NCBI GenBank assembly: GCA_009760855.2
Contig: WPIO01000171.1
Location: 250,001-314,000, forward strand
DNA: 64,000 bases
From: Cristatella mucedo
Taxonomy: Eukaryota > Bryozoa > Phylactolaemata > Cristatellidae
Direction of reading: 5' to 3'
The notes beneath the pieces were generated by a model. It saw nothing but the letters and a program-made list of their open reading frames with translations. It was not told where the DNA came from and made no database searches. A program made the translations under genes and the position numbers. This document shows positions 1 through 11,385 of the stretch, piece by piece. How positions within the stretch are numbered: position 1 is the first letter of the stretch; every line of letters starts with the position of its first letter.

Positions 1-135
1 TTCTAGGTGCTCTACATATACTGCAAAGGAAGTAGAATCAATGGTTAGTAATAACATCCGCATTTCAACAAATATAATATGGTTAGAAGTAATATGCACC
101 GTGTCGACAAGTAATTATGGTTAGTGGTAGCTGTC
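1..135 (-). mobile_element. LINE-A 3' fragment, cut by the window edge
   Basis: The start matches the 3' untranslated part of the LINE-A family, read on the minus strand: a diverged version of the 'tttctaggcgctttacattt' block followed by the spaced 'atggttag' motifs seen in all LINE-A copies. The terminal hairpin and (ATT)n tail lie left of the window. Confidence 0.75.
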
Positions 136-249
136 GTAGCCAATTTTGAGCGTCGCGTCGGCTTTTTTCCTTAAACTTAACTCTGATTATACCTACTCGT
201 AGGAAATCACACCCATACGGCTGGACTGGGCGACTTTGCTCTTCTTGTT

Positions 250-1110
250 GATGATGCTGTAGAGAGACCGTCATCGTGTTCGCGAAATTTAGCTGTCCTC
301 TTTGATAATTGCATCAAGTTTGAAAGCTTAATCAAGAAGACTTCCTCCGAAGCTTGCCATAACGTTCGATCCGGGTAAAAAATTAAGCACCACCTGCCGC
401 GGTAGCTTGCTAAAAATCTTACTACGTCTCTGGTTCTCTGTAGACTAGAACTATGCGATTCTGTTTTGGCAGGGCTACCAAGAAAAGTCATTAAGCCTAT
501 GCAGTGGGTGGTGACAATGGCTGCAAGGTGAATCAACAAAATCCCCGAGGTTCAGGCACATATCTTTCTTAAGGAAAGAGCTGCGATGGTCACCCTGCCT
601 ATCAAATGATAGAGAGCAAAAGTTGTATTCTGGCTCACAAGGCCCACCGCGACTTGGTTATTTCATACCTCGCCGAACCGTTGCACTAGTTAAAGCTTTT
701 TCGTGCTCTAAGGTCCTCTATGGACAAAAAATTAGCTGCTCCAGTCCCCCGCTTAAACCCTGGAGAGCGGTAGAAGCTACCACTCTCCAGGTCCTAGGCT
801 GTGGAACTCAGCTGCGTAATTCTAACACAACGACATCGACGACTCTCCAGCCGATGACTCATCCTGGCACATCCTCTTCAACCACCCTGTGCTGTCATGC
901 TTCCCGGACTATTTACTTCCCGGACTCCCATTCTGACTCAGCTGAAGGCTTCTTGCCTTCTCTTTGTTATGTGAGATGATGTATGTTGGCTATCGTATCC
1001 ATACCGAAAGCCGCTTAGGTTATGAGTGAGCTATCATATATTCTCCTGTCTAGCGGCCACTGACTTATCGTGGCTTTGTGGAGCTACCGAAGGAAATATT
1101 TTACACAACA
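250..1110 (+). pseudogene. LINE-B reverse-transcriptase 3' region, decayed
   Basis: This is a diverged copy of the C-terminal part of the LINE-B ORF, colinear with 61390-62160. In pieces it encodes a 'kinase-free' C-terminal stretch typical of CR1/L2-like elements, with HKA(R)HGLAPPYL-like and GPRLWNSLP-like blocks. The frame changes several times and stops are frequent, so it is not functional. It ends near the family's 'gctatacaaaactctcc' motif at about 1030-1055, followed by the 'tttgtggagtta' block. No tail is preserved. Confidence 0.7.
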
Positions 1111-1554
1111 TGTCATTTATCAGAGGTCCTACAAGCCGATGTCCCACATCGTGTCTTCTTATATGCTTTTGCATGCTCACCTGAGCATACTACGGTGCTC
1201 TCATTGACTCCAGGTTATTGGTACTCAGAAACGAGTTTTAGGACGCCTGGATAGAAATGTAGTTCTCCGAGGGTGTCATGCAAGCGAACTATTATTGATA
1301 AATTAGTAGTATCATTAAGAAGAAATGAGATGAAAGGGAGACGGACAGAAAAAGGTGGGACAGACGGGGAGGGGGAGAGAAATGAAGAAGGGTGGCATGC
1401 GGCACGGGGTTCGTTTAGGCCACCCCAACGTACAAGGTCAAAGGTCAGAACGATAAAGGTCACAAATTCTACTCACCTGGCTCGACTGCCGCTGCGACTA
1501 CCGTCATCCATCCGTAGCTCTTTGATCTGAGGCACCGGGGATCGTTGATCGGAA
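1111..1554. other. Unassigned sequence, purine-rich middle
   Basis: I find no gene or known repeat here. The segment 1320-1380 is purine-rich on the plus strand. Short open frames on both strands lack splice signals or recognisable motifs. Confidence 0.4.
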
Positions 1555-1800
1555 TGATCTGCTATGCTAAAGCCGCCGATAACGGGGCCAGTGACGCCAC
1601 ACTAATGGCGGATGCAGCGAATCGGGTGATTCAGTCGTTGCAGATTGGTATGTCCACATAGCCATCATAAGGTCAGGCAGTGACCCCCAGAGCAAACCAG
1701 GCGGCAGCGAAGCAGCTCTCGATATCTAGCAAGCGCAACTGCTGCACGCTCTATCGAAGAAGAGGAAGCCAAAAAGATTTGCGATTTGTGTCACAAATGT
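1555..1800 (+). repeat. Dispersed repeat D, copy 1, formerly protein-coding
   Basis: The segment aligns by eye to 9545-9820. Shared blocks include 'gtgattcag', 'cagtgac' and the 'aagcgcaactg' / 'aaacgcaactg' region. In one plus-strand frame 1575-1665 reads as an Ala-rich helical-looking peptide (AADNGASDATLMADAANR and on to a stop). A later piece reads SKPGGSEAALDI, matching KAALEI in the second copy. Stops break both copies. The family is not recognised; it may be an old retrotransposon ORF or a dispersed pseudogene. Confidence 0.45.
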
Positions 1801-2369
1801 GTCACAGCTGCTGCGGCTGGTGACTTCACACCCGTTACAAGCTTACAGCAGCTGCCGCTCAAATATATTTTTTTCGTACCGGTTACATATATTGCTGGCG
1901 GACACGCAGTTACGCAGGGACGCGGGCTTCCTTCTTCGGGCTTGGCGACGGCTCCACGAATACAGTCCGAAGGTCACCTTCAGTCGAAGAGAATTGCTTC
2001 CACACCGACGCAGCCAGAGAACTACATCACCGACGCGGAACTTCTTGAATAATCTCAAGTTTCTCAGAGTAGCACGCAAAGAGCTTCGGGGCAGTGTTCG
2101 TTCGCTGGGTACCAGGACTCGAGAGTCCCCACACGAGAAGTAGCACGGTTACTGTTCTTTGTCTTAGCAGCGGGAAGTTGATTTCGATACTACCTAGTAT
2201 CTATGCTTACTTCAAGATATGCCGATCTGTAGCTTTCTTTATTAAATTCTTAAGGCCTTGAAATGGAGTGGTGCATTTAATGCATTTAATAAAATTTGGT
2301 GCGATTAATAACCAAGAACTTGAAATGGTCGCTTTTCAACATATTTAAAGGGCATGATGAGAGATTTAT
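1801..2369. other. Unassigned sequence between repeat D and LINE-A
   Basis: Open frames of up to about 114 codons run here on the plus strand, but they overlap in different frames, have no family motif and lack splice support. The sequence may be the decayed continuation of repeat D. Confidence 0.3.
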
Positions 2370-2488
2370 AATAATAATAATAATAATAATAATAATGCAT
2401 TTGATAAAGCGCCCTTGGAGAACATAATCTCTTTTTAGGTGCTTTACATTTGCACAGTGTCAGCACGCATAAGCACATGAAGGACGAA

Positions 2489-4711
2489 TCACAGGGACCC
2501 GCTAAATTCTGCCTTAAATAGGTGTGTTTTCAAGTTCTTTTTAAATATGGTCAAGTCAGGGGATGTTGTGACGAAAGTCGGGAGTGAATTCCAGGCTTTG
2601 GCAGCATACGAACTAAATGCACGGTCTACAAAGGATTTGAGGTTTGTACGAGGTATTTGTAGACTGTTGGATTCCAAAAAGCGGATTGTACGGTGCATGG
2701 CCTGATGGGGCAGTAGATCTGAGAGATAGGCTGGAGCCAAAGAATGAAGTGACCTAAAAGTGAGCGATAAAACCTTGAAGTCAATCCGTTGCTTGACTGG
2801 TAGCCAGTGCAGGTCGGCAAGAAGTGGAGTAATGTGGCAACTGCGACGCTCACGACAGACAAGTCTAGCTGCCGAGTTTTGCACCAGCTGCAATCGCCTG
2901 ATCGCACGTGCTGGTAGGCCAGTAAGCAGTGAATTACAGAAGTCGAGAAGGGATGTCACGAATGCATGGACCAAATTGAACGTGGTATCCATATCTAAGC
3001 AAGCCCGAATTTTAGCAATGTTATGAAGCTGAAAGTAGGCGGATTTGACTGTGGAGCTGATGTGGTCGTCTAACGAGAGGTCGCTTTGGAACATGACATC
3101 TCGATTTCGAGCTGATTAAACTGGAGATATGCTGGCAGAGACAATTTTGAGCGTCAGCCTTTCCAATTTGTGAATCACACTGGGTTTGCGCATAACTAGT
3201 AAGTTAGTTTTATCATCGTTCGGTTTTAGAGAATTTGCTACCATCCATGTTCGGATGTCATCAATGCATGCAGCAAGTGAGTTGAGAGAATTTGAGGTTC
3301 GCGAAGGCTGGGAGGGATCAAAGCAAAGGTACAACTGAGTGACATCCGCATAGAAGTGAAAGCCTAGATTGTGCTTGGCAATCACATCAGCAAGAGAGAG
3401 AGTATAAACCGTGAAAAGAACCGGACCTAGCACGGAGCCCTGAGGTACCCCATATTTCAGAGGTACCTCGGATGATCTTTGTTCATTCACGTCAATACTC
3501 TGGAGTCTGCCACTGAGATAGGACCTGAACCATTGGAGAGCAGTGCTAATGATGCCCAAGCGAGATGAGAGGCGCTCTAGAAGAACTGTGTGATCGATAG
3601 TATCAAAAGCTGCCGAAAGATCGAGTAAAACAAGCAGAGACACCCTACTCATGTCTGCATTCCTAAGTAGGTCGTTGTATACCCTAAACAATGCTGAATC
3701 TGTGGAGTGATTAGCTCTAAAGCCGGACTGGAACTTACTAGCAAGGTTTGAAGTTTCGACATATGAGTTCAGCTGGTCCGCCATGACCCTTTCCAGTGTC
3801 TTTGATAGGAATGGTAGAAGGGAGACTGGGCGGTAGTTGCTTAAGTTCTCTTGGTCTAGTGTAGCTTTCTTGAGAAGTGGCCTGACTACAGCTTTTTTGA
3901 AAGGTGCTGGGACATGAGCTGAGGCTAATGACATATTAATGATGTTAGTTATGCATGGCAGCAGCAGATCAATGCAACGTAGGAGCAGGACAGTGGGAAT
4001 AGGGTCCAGAGGACTTGTTGTCTTCTTTGACTGAGATACGAACTTTAGGACTAGATCACTAGCGACCTGCTTAAATGCAGACATTGAGGTGCAGCCAGGA
4101 ACCGAGGAACAACATTCTAGTGGGGAGGTTGTCATCGCAGGGATGGATTCCCTGATCTTGTCTATCTTCTGCACAACGAATCGAGAGAAGCGATCGGCTA
4201 GATCATCACAAGGATCATCAGGTAAGGAGCTAATATCGGAGCGGTTGAGGAAATGGTTGATCGCCGACATCAGCATTTTTGGATTGTGCATCTGTGATTC
4301 AACAATGTTTCTATAAAAGCTAGACTTGGCCTTAGCTAGGATCGATTGGTACGACCTACAGTAGTCTTCATATGCCTGTCGATGGACAATTAGTCCAGAT
4401 CTTTGGTATGCTTTTTCAAGCTTTCGTTTAGTAGACCTGGCTAGTTTAATGTCTGTGGTAAACCGTAGGCCGTCTGGGCGAGGGCGCACAGTGCGCTTTG
4501 TCAGAGGTGCAAACTCGTCGAGCGTGTCAGCTAGTGTCGTGTTGTAGCTATCTACCAATGGTGACAGATCGGAGGCAGGACATAGCAGCAGAAGTGAAGC
4601 AGATATTCTCGCACGGGCAGCATCGGTGTCAAGGGTCTTGAGATTTCGCGATTCACATGTTATTTTAGAGGAGGATGTGGGCACACACTGTAGATTGAAT
4701 GAGAGTTGCAT
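2489..4711 (-). pseudogene. LINE-A reverse transcriptase and C-terminal domain, broken by one stop
   Basis: The frame from 4711 down to 2489 is one reading frame interrupted by a single TAA at 3116-3118. A second LINE-A copy (39.9 kb) has a Glu codon at the matching position. The RT core shows YRPVSLLPFLSK, GFRANHSTDSAL, LLDLSAAFDTIDH and YGVPQGSVLGPVLF. The catalytic YADD box reads YADV (about 3335-3345), so the second metal-binding Asp is lost. Downstream are the family's conserved non-catalytic blocks (DFCNSLLTGLP, ITPLLADLHWLPVKQRIDFK, AKAWNSLP). The protein, if made, could not polymerise. The RT assignment is certain; the clade (L2 versus other CR1-like) is inferred. Confidence 0.9.
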
Positions 4712-5010
4712 GTGGTCAGATAAGCAGGATTTGGTAATAATTGGTTATGACAAAGTGCAGTTGTATGAGAAAATCTGGTCGAGTGTGTGATCCTTGATGT
4801 GAGTAGAGCCATGCACATCAGCCACAAGAGACAACGAGTCAGTCAATGCTTGAAATTTGGTGCTGAAAGCGCCAGATCAGTTATCAAAGTGAACGTTGAA
4901 ATCAACCATAACGAGGAAGGATCGATTTCCTGCACACATAATCGAAATGAGATCGGAGAAATCTGAGATAAAGGAGGATTTGGTACATGGTGGGCGATAG
5001 ACTACTGCCA

Positions 5011-5679
5011 CTATCGGTAGCTTGTTTTCGGGTGAGACCAAGACAATTGATTCAAAAGACTACTTCGAGGGTACTGCAAATGGCTTGAAGTTGAATTTCG
5101 AGCGCACGATAATAGCAACTCCACCTTCAGTTTTGATTGATCTAGGGTTGTGAAAGAACGAGAAACCGGATGGGTAGCGTCTTTAATTGTCGTGCAGTTT
5201 ATCGATTTCAGCCAGGTTTCAGTTAGGGCGAGCAGGTCGATACCATTTTCAGAAATGAGGTCGCTTATTACCAGAGGTTTATTGCACGTTGAGCGAGGAT
5301 TCCAAAGGCAAGCGTTAAGTCTGGCCGATGGAGTTACAACAGACCTGATGAGCATCTAGTTGGAGAGATTTACAGTGACGCATGTGGGGGAGCGTGCTGA
5401 ATGGTTCGAGACAATGCTAGGAATACCAAACGAGCGGGTACTCAGCTCGCAATACCCGCCCAACGAGCGGCGTCTGAGCTGGCGGTTCCGGCCACCGCGG
5501 CGGCCACGGGATGATTTTCTTTTGTTAATGCATAGTTCATGAATCTTAGTAACAACATTAGTATCTCGGAATGCATTTGATCTACGATGACCAAGCGATA
5601 ACAGCCGCTGACAATCATAACTAACATGCAGGTAACTAGCAGCTGGCCTAGCTAAGGCAGCCGCCGGCGTGGGAGACAC
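5011..5679 (-). pseudogene. LINE-A N-terminal region and AP-endonuclease, broken
   Basis: One minus-strand frame with a TAG at 5356-5358. The upstream part is very basic (KRKSSRGRRGGRNRQLRRR) and leads through VTVNLSN into the endonuclease start (NKPLVISDLISENGIDLLALTETWL region). That is how CR1/L2 ORF2 proteins begin. The endonuclease is the enzyme that nicks the target for target-primed reverse transcription. From 5011 towards 4711 the frame is lost through several stops and shifts, so the catalytic Asp/His residues of the distal endonuclease are not readable in one frame. Confidence 0.8.
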
Positions 5680-5745
5680 AGCAGCCCGAAGCGATAACCG
5701 TTTAGTTATCCAGAGGCACGTAATTTCGGTCTTTTTTATACCGAA

Positions 5746-6767
5746 ACATGAACGTTTAATTATTATTTTTATAATGACACCTGATTAAATAACACTAGGC
5801 TTCGCTCCGAAGACGCGCACCGTCCAGTAGGTCTCGGATCACGAGCGTGGATCGAGAGTGCCGGTTAAGAGTGCCGGTCATGTGCGCAGGTCAAGATCGC
5901 AGCTCTTTCCTATGAGAATTTCCTCTCCAGCAACTCAAACAGTTTTAATTAGCGGAAATGGCGCTTCGGAAATGGGTCTCGTCTGAATCTCATCCAAGCA
6001 AACGTCTGAAGCTATGCACCGAAGGTCTCCTCTTGAGAGGCCCGACTCTCTATGCCCGATTGCCTCTCCCGCCCGGCAGCGCGCACTGGCGGCACCGACC
6101 GAAGGAAACTGCCGTAAGCTGTCGCCGCGGCTCGGCGGCGGCCGGAGAGCGCACAGTCTCTCGGCCCACAGTGCCTGCCTGGATTACGGGGCAGGCCACG
6201 TGCACTTTTCGCATTCCTTCGCCATATTGTCCGGCACCATATATTTTTTTCTTGCTTGACGGCAGACTAGGACAGTCGAAGTTGAGCGAAACTACTCCTC
6301 GAACGAAAAAGCAGTCTCTTCACTTGTCGACATTTCACTCAGACTGAATGCGGGACAATACGGCTTTGCTTTATCCTGCGACCACGCGAGTCGCCCCAAT
6401 GCCTGCTGCAGCGCGCACTGTAGCGTTATGGATAATGATATGGCAATCGAAATGCTTCCGTTACACTATACGTGAAGATCCAAAAAATTCGTTTTCTTAA
6501 TAATGCTAAGCGAATATTTACATGCGATTATTATTGATACTATGCGAATCATTATTATTACTATCGCTATTAGTGTGCACAGAAATTCCGTAATCTGTTT
6601 CTATCACAATCTGAATTAACTTCGCATCCCAACGTCGCTCTTGAAAACAACAATGGTACTTCGTTTGCATAACACCCTGAGAAAACCCAATGCCTATCCA
6701 GGAGCTTTGAAACTCCCTGCAATAGAACCAAAACCTGCAATAGAGCCAAGGATTAGCGACGCGACAT
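5746..6767. other. Unassigned sequence with a GC-rich core (about 6030-6220)
   Basis: There is no recognisable gene. The stretch 5958-6347 is open on the plus strand (129 codons), but its composition (Arg/Pro/Ser from GC-rich DNA) and lack of motifs do not argue for coding. CpG is frequent at about 6060-6160, so a small CpG island or promoter is possible. The flank from 6480 is AT-rich. Confidence 0.35.
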
Positions 6768-6905
6768 TATAATAATAATACACTTGATAAAGGCCCTCGC
6801 AGAACTCAAATCTTTTCTAGACACTTTACATTTGCTGCAAAGGAAACACGATCGATATGCTTATGGTTTTCAGCATATGCAAATAAAAAAGTGTTGTGCT
6901 CAGGC
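6768..6905 (-). mobile_element. LINE-A 3' end fragment
   Basis: An (AAT)n tail at about 6769-6780 is followed by the LINE-A hairpin region ('cacttgataaaggccctc') and the 'ctttacatttgctgcaaagg' block. Read on the minus strand this is the last 130 bases of the family, 5'-truncated. Confidence 0.8.
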
Positions 6906-6964
6906 CAGCGTGCTGACGCAAAAATGCAAATATCCATTACCACTGGTTGATAAAACCTCGGACT

Positions 6965-7425
6965 AGCAAAATGCCTGAATCGCGCCCAGGAATTCACAGA
7001 AAGCAAACCGAAACAAGAAAGACAAGTGCTCCGAGCACATTTTCAGCTGACCAGAATTGACGATGCGTCTTTCGCTAAGACCTAAATGATGCAAGGTCAA
7101 TGCACGTACTGACCGTAACCTTACCTGAGCTCCAGAGCAGAATGATAGGCAAACCAAAGATTGTAATGTAGTGCGAGGGAAGGCAAGATGGATGGATAGA
7201 CGGAGTGTGACATGCTGAGGAGCGAGTGATGCGAGAGCACACTTCCGGTGCACCATCTTGGATATGTAAGCTGGTGCAAACGAGTGAAGTGACTTGTGTG
7301 CAAGATAAAGGATCTTTAAATCAATTATACGCTTGATAAGAAGCCACTGAAGCTCAGGCATACATGCTGTGATACGGCGGCTACGTCGTTGACGACAACC
7401 AAGAAAGCCCAAAGGCTTTCATAAA
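6965..7425 (-). pseudogene. LINE-C: relic of another CR1/L2-like C-terminal domain
   Basis: The minus strand encodes ITACMPELQWLLIKRIIDLK, then LAHKSLHSFAPAYISK and an FPRTTLQSL-like block. These match in order the C-terminal domain of CR1/L2-type elements (HITPLLxxLHWLPVKxRIDFK) but differ from both LINE-A and LINE-B, so I treat it as a separate family. It has decayed: no RT domain or tail is visible. Confidence 0.6.
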
Positions 7426-7554
7426 AGCTGCAGATAACTAGGGTATAAGCCAAGAGTTCTGTATAACGTGAATTAATAATACTAATAGCAATAATAATGC
7501 ATTTTTTTAGCATTCTGCAATGTTTGGCTTATTTGTATAGTTTATTGAAAACTG

Positions 7555-7966
7555 CATTGAACACTGAATTGAAATGAGATTTGAAAAATCTGAAATAAAG
7601 AAAGACTTGGTACCTGGGGGTGAGAGATTACTGCCACCATTTGCAACTGATCGTCAGATAGACTCGAAACAAGAGATTCAAAAGACTGCTTCGATGGGAA
7701 TGGTTTTTAATTAAGGGAGGAAGGAGTGAAAATGTCGGATTCACCATTTTTAATCTATGGGAATGAAAGTAAAAAGGAAATTTGTCGGGGTGGCGTCGGT
7801 TATAGTCGGGCGGTCAGTGAATTTTAGCTATATCTTGGTCAAAGCAAATAGACCCAATTTTTCGCCAAGAATCGCGTAATTTATTATTAGGGGTTTCTTG
7901 CACATTGAGCGAAGGTTCCAAACAAGCGATAAGATGGGCCGCCTGGGTTATAGCAGGCCTGATGAT
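7555..7966 (-). pseudogene. LINE-A endonuclease-region fragment
   Basis: The stretch 7570-7650 matches 4945-5020 of the near-complete copy ('gagattactgccacca' against 'gactactgccacta'). The end, 7890-7960, matches 5270-5350. It carries many indels and stops. It abuts a LINE-A 3' end of opposite orientation. Confidence 0.65.
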
Positions 7967-8041
7967 GTAAAGCGCCTAGAAAGAGATTAAGTTCTCTGAG
8001 GGCGCTTTATCAAGTGCATTATTATTATTAATATTATTATG
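7967..8041 (+). mobile_element. LINE-A 3' hairpin and (ATT)n tail, plus orientation
   Basis: The 3' end block (AAAGCGCC, AGAGATTAAGTTCTCT, GGCGCTTT) is intact and followed by (ATT)n. Only about 75 bases were copied: an extreme 5' truncation or the remains of an inverted insertion, joined directly to an endonuclease fragment of the opposite strand. Confidence 0.8.
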
Positions 8042-8285
8042 ACAACTCAGTTTAAGTGATTCGCTGCAGCGCTTGAGGGAGAGCTTGCTGGCCAGCTCGA
8101 GGCAAAGCTGGAAATACTAAGCAAGCGTTTTCCGGCATCCACACCTGCATGGAGAGAGAGAGTTGTCTATGCGGGATGCCCAATTCACGAACCCTGGAAG
8201 CAGCAGCATCATCAACCAGGAATGCCTTTGAACGACGCTAGCTAACGATAATAGGCAGGCTCTGTCGTATCTGATAGGGAGGTAA

Positions 8286-8380
8286 TAACAATAATAATAA
8301 TAATGCACTTGATAAAGCGCCCTCAGAGAGCTCAATCTCTTTCTAGGCGCTTTACATTTTCTGCAAAGGGAGAGGTGAAG
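8286..8380 (-). mobile_element. LINE-A 3' end, severely truncated
   Basis: An (AAT)n tail is followed by the well-preserved hairpin block and 'ggcgctttacattttctgc'. About 95 bases of the element are present, minus orientation. Confidence 0.8.
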
Positions 8381-8611
8381 CAGCAGTCGGCGAAGCTACT
8401 GCCTCGGCCCACTTAGGTGCGGAAACACTAGCCAGAATGGCGGCAGGCTTAGGGGGGGGAGCCATTTAAGGGGGGGGACACAATTCAAGCTGATCGCTTG
8501 CAGTCGGTGAAGTTAACGTCTGAGTCCGCTTGGGTGAGGGAACGAGGGTCGGTAGGGCGCTGGACGTACGGGAGCATGACCTGGACAGGATCAGCCATTC
8601 AGTTGATAATT

Positions 8612-8905
8612 ATTTGGATATAATCTAATGCACATCCGTCTGTAACTCCACAAAGCCATGCAGACTACGTGGGTGTTACACAGGAGAGTTTTGTATAGCC
8701 CACTCACAGCCTAAGCGGCTTTCGGTCCGCATTCGGTAGCCAACAGACTTCATCTCACGCAACAAAGAGAAAGTGAGAAACATAGCAGACTCACGAGAGC
8801 AGTTGAGGTAGTGAGTAGCATGGAAGTAACAGCTCAGGACGGCCTGAAAGGATGTTCCATAGTCGGGAGCAGAAGAGCAGTTGTCGTTGCGTAAGATGCC
8901 CGTAG
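8612..8905 (-). mobile_element. LINE-B 3' fragment
   Basis: Read on the minus strand, the end of the LINE-B ORF (sequence ending in RTESRLGCEWAIQNSP) and the 3' block up to 'tccgtctgtaactccacaa' are present. The same block occurs at 14570-14900, 23330-23600, 44200-44510, 58160-58470 and 61820-62180. No ACATT tail remains. Confidence 0.75.
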
Positions 8906-9245
8906 AAACGTAGTTTCTCATGCAACAACGACAAACAACAAGCAAATATGATTTAAACAGGTTTTTGCTGCATGGATTTCCGTATCCCATGTTCGCGAGA
9001 ATTTCGATTTTGAGAAGGGCATTCTGCAACGGACAAGAAACGCTAGATGCCTGGGCGCTTTTGCAAGGTTGTCTAAGCAAAATACCGCAATAGTCATTAA
9101 TCCTGGGTTATTTGATGCTCTTATAACAGATTTTAGAGGTCCGGGATCAAGATTTAGCTCTCTTGAATCGTTATAGAAAGAAAATAATAACTTTATGATT
9201 AAGCAGGAAAGTTAATCCAGGTAGAGATAAATAGAGAGACAGATA

Positions 9246-9248
9246 AAT

Positions 9249-9302
<54 letters not shown>
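9246..9302 (+). repeat. (AG)n microsatellite
   Basis: An uninterrupted GA dinucleotide array on the plus strand. Confidence 0.98.
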
Positions 9303-9304
<2 letters not shown>

Positions 9305-9544
9305 TGAGGGTGGAAAAGGGCAGAGTAAGAGATTAAGAGACAGAACGCACAGATAAATACATACTGAGAGGAAACAAATAGAGAAAGGTTGCAAGCACCA
9401 CGGACATTTCTCAAAAGCACCTGTAACGCTGGTTGGACCCGCTCTAAATACTGCTATTCACGTTAACTATTTGATCAGAGGCATTGCTGCAGCCGCCGTT
9501 GTAAGCTTAAGTGAGCAAGATTAACGTAGCTAGGGATTCTATTC

Positions 9545-9820
9545 CAGGAGTTTTTGTGCTTTGAACTGCCTGCAAAGCCACAGCTTGTGGCATAGATATC
9601 ACGGGTGCCGAACTGATGGAAGCAACTGCAATCGAGTGATTCAGCCATCTAGGATTGCTGTGTCCGTGTAACCCTCATAAGTTCACGCAGTGACTCAACT
9701 CTCGAAATCTGTCCAGACCAAACAATTACTGCACACAAAACGGTAACAAAGCAGCACTTGAAATCTATCAAACGCAACTGTCAGCAACACCAAAAAAAGT
9801 GAAAGCAGAAAGAATCGCCT
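9545..9820 (+). repeat. Dispersed repeat D, copy 2
   Basis: Diverged second copy of the repeat at 1555-1800. One plus-strand frame reads ACGIDITGAELMEATAIE before a stop. A later piece reads KAALEIYQTQLSATPKKVK, parallel to SEAALDI...QLLHALSKK of copy 1. Broken by stops in both copies; no family recognised. Confidence 0.45.
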
Positions 9821-11040
9821 GCATGTTATAACTGCTACGGAAGTTGAATAAAGGTCGATTTGTTACCCAGTTCGTAACAGCGTCAACATTTGCTTCGTGA
9901 TCTCGCTAGGCTCTAGCAAACATTACTCGACCAGCGAGCTGGGCATCACGCGGCTCGGCTTCACAGACGACACATCAGCTCATCACGTGCCTGGAGAGAG
10001 GCGAGCGTCTTTTAGGGAATCTGCTTTCGTAGTCGATGCTCAAAAAGTTCTTAAACTTGAGTGCATAGCACTAGGATCAAGACGTTCAGGAGAATCAGAC
10101 CTCCCTGCACATTACATTAGCAATTGCGACTGCGTCTTATCATGCCCATTAATGTAAGTGCCATTGCAATCCAGTCATTTATGCCGTCCTTTCAGTTACG
10201 CAGTACGTAGGGCATAATAGGCAACTTCCAGTGTCCGAAAATTCTTAGAAGCCTAAAACCAATGGAAGATTTTCCCGTAAACACTTAGGTTACTGCGAAT
10301 CGGAACAAGAAGTCGAATGGATTTGCTTTTACTGCACGCCGATTCAGCAACTGTAGCATGGCCGTAGCCACACGAAGTTGGTCGACACGAATGCGAACGA
10401 AGATGACTGCAACGCATTCGCCAAGTTGCAAAGGCAATGACGTAACCGCAGAAAAAAGTCACGAGGACATTCTGACACACACGAGAAGAAGCTTCCAGAT
10501 GAATTCAGCAAAAAAGAGGAGTCGTCACGGAAACGAAGAACTAGCTCGATAGAAAAGCAGTTCCTTCCGTCGTCGGAAAGCAGGGTCACATGACATATCG
10601 CATTATCACTACACTGAGCATAGCCAAAACACGTTTCCTCTTAACGGTAACTAGCAACGGTCCCTCTATTCGTAGCGCAGAAATCATCAGTGGCTGGCTC
10701 GCAGTAAAGGATAGCAGCTCGTTCAGCATCGCCAGCCGCAGTTCGTGACCTCAGCAGCAGCTCTCGCAGCAGCAGCAGCAGCAGCAGCTCTCGCAGCAGC
10801 AGCAAGTAATAACAGTCACGTGCTCTACTGTGGCCAAAACCGGGACAGATAGAACGATCACTCCGTTCCTCACATCGTGAGTCCAGGCTGGGGTACAAGA
10901 CACCTGTACGCTATTTGCAGCCATTTTCTCTCCTCGAGGAAAATCATTTATCTTCTCATTGGGAAGCTCAAGCCGTATAGCCGTCATCCCTATTTCAGCA
11001 CGCGGAGCTTCAACTATGGCCCGCACAAGGGCTACGCAAG
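9821..11040. other. Unassigned sequence with an AGC/CAG-rich block
   Basis: No gene is supported. Positions 10751-10806 are an interrupted (AGC)n run. Several short frames lie on both strands (10344-10589), without motif or splice support. Confidence 0.4.
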
Positions 11041-11044
11041 TTTA

Positions 11045-11165
11045 TAATAAAATTCATCTGTATAGCACCCTGAGAGAACTTAACATCTATTCAGGCGCTT
11101 CACGTACGCCACCAGGCTCACGAGTCCACCATCTCAGTTCTCAAATACATTCGCCTTGACCTTGA
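11045..11165 (-). mobile_element. SINE-B, degraded
   Basis: On the minus strand it keeps the tail 'attcatctgtatagcaccctgag', the LINE-like hairpin centre and 'caggcgcttcac' followed by decayed remains of the tRNA-like part. It is similar to the degraded copy at 62863-62985. Confidence 0.6.
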
Positions 11166-11269
11166 CTGTGGCGAGCACTTTGACTACTGGGCCGAACTAG
11201 CGAGGCGATTTGAAGTTAAAAGATGAGCTGATTTAACAAGCCCATGTATAAGAGCGGTAGAAGTGCCCA

Positions 11270-11385
11270 GAGAATGGCAATCGCCGCTGCTTGCAGTGAG
11301 CAATAGTGGGATCGCCTACAGCAGGACTCCAATCTACGAGCCCAGGGTTGCAGAGAGCGAGCACATAATCCCAGGGCCAAGACCC
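11270..11385 (-). mobile_element. SINE-A, strongly degraded
   Basis: The order 'gcttgcagtg', 'ggatcgcc', 'gcaggactcc' and 'acgagccc' mirrors the intact SINE-A copies at 19200-19255 and 57620-57680. The box B region is barely recognisable. Confidence 0.5.

Larger units (their letters stand above)
2371..5745 (-). mobile_element. LINE-A, near full-length CR1/L2-like non-LTR retrotransposon (inactive)
   Basis: This is the most complete LINE-A in the window, about 3.4 kb on the minus strand. Read 5' to 3' it holds a basic N-terminal stretch, an AP-endonuclease domain (motif ALTETWL), a reverse transcriptase (YRPVSLLPFLSK, SAAFDTIDH, YGVPQGSVLGP), a C-terminal domain, a 3' hairpin and an (AAT/ATT)n tail at 2371-2398. 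The domain order and C-terminal DFCNSLL...LHWLPVKQRIDFK block are those of CR1/L2-type elements. In-frame stops at 3116-3118 and 5356-5358, a frameshifted stretch at 4711-5011 and a mutated RT active site make it inactive. It is the reference for the truncated copies elsewhere in the window. Confidence 0.9.
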
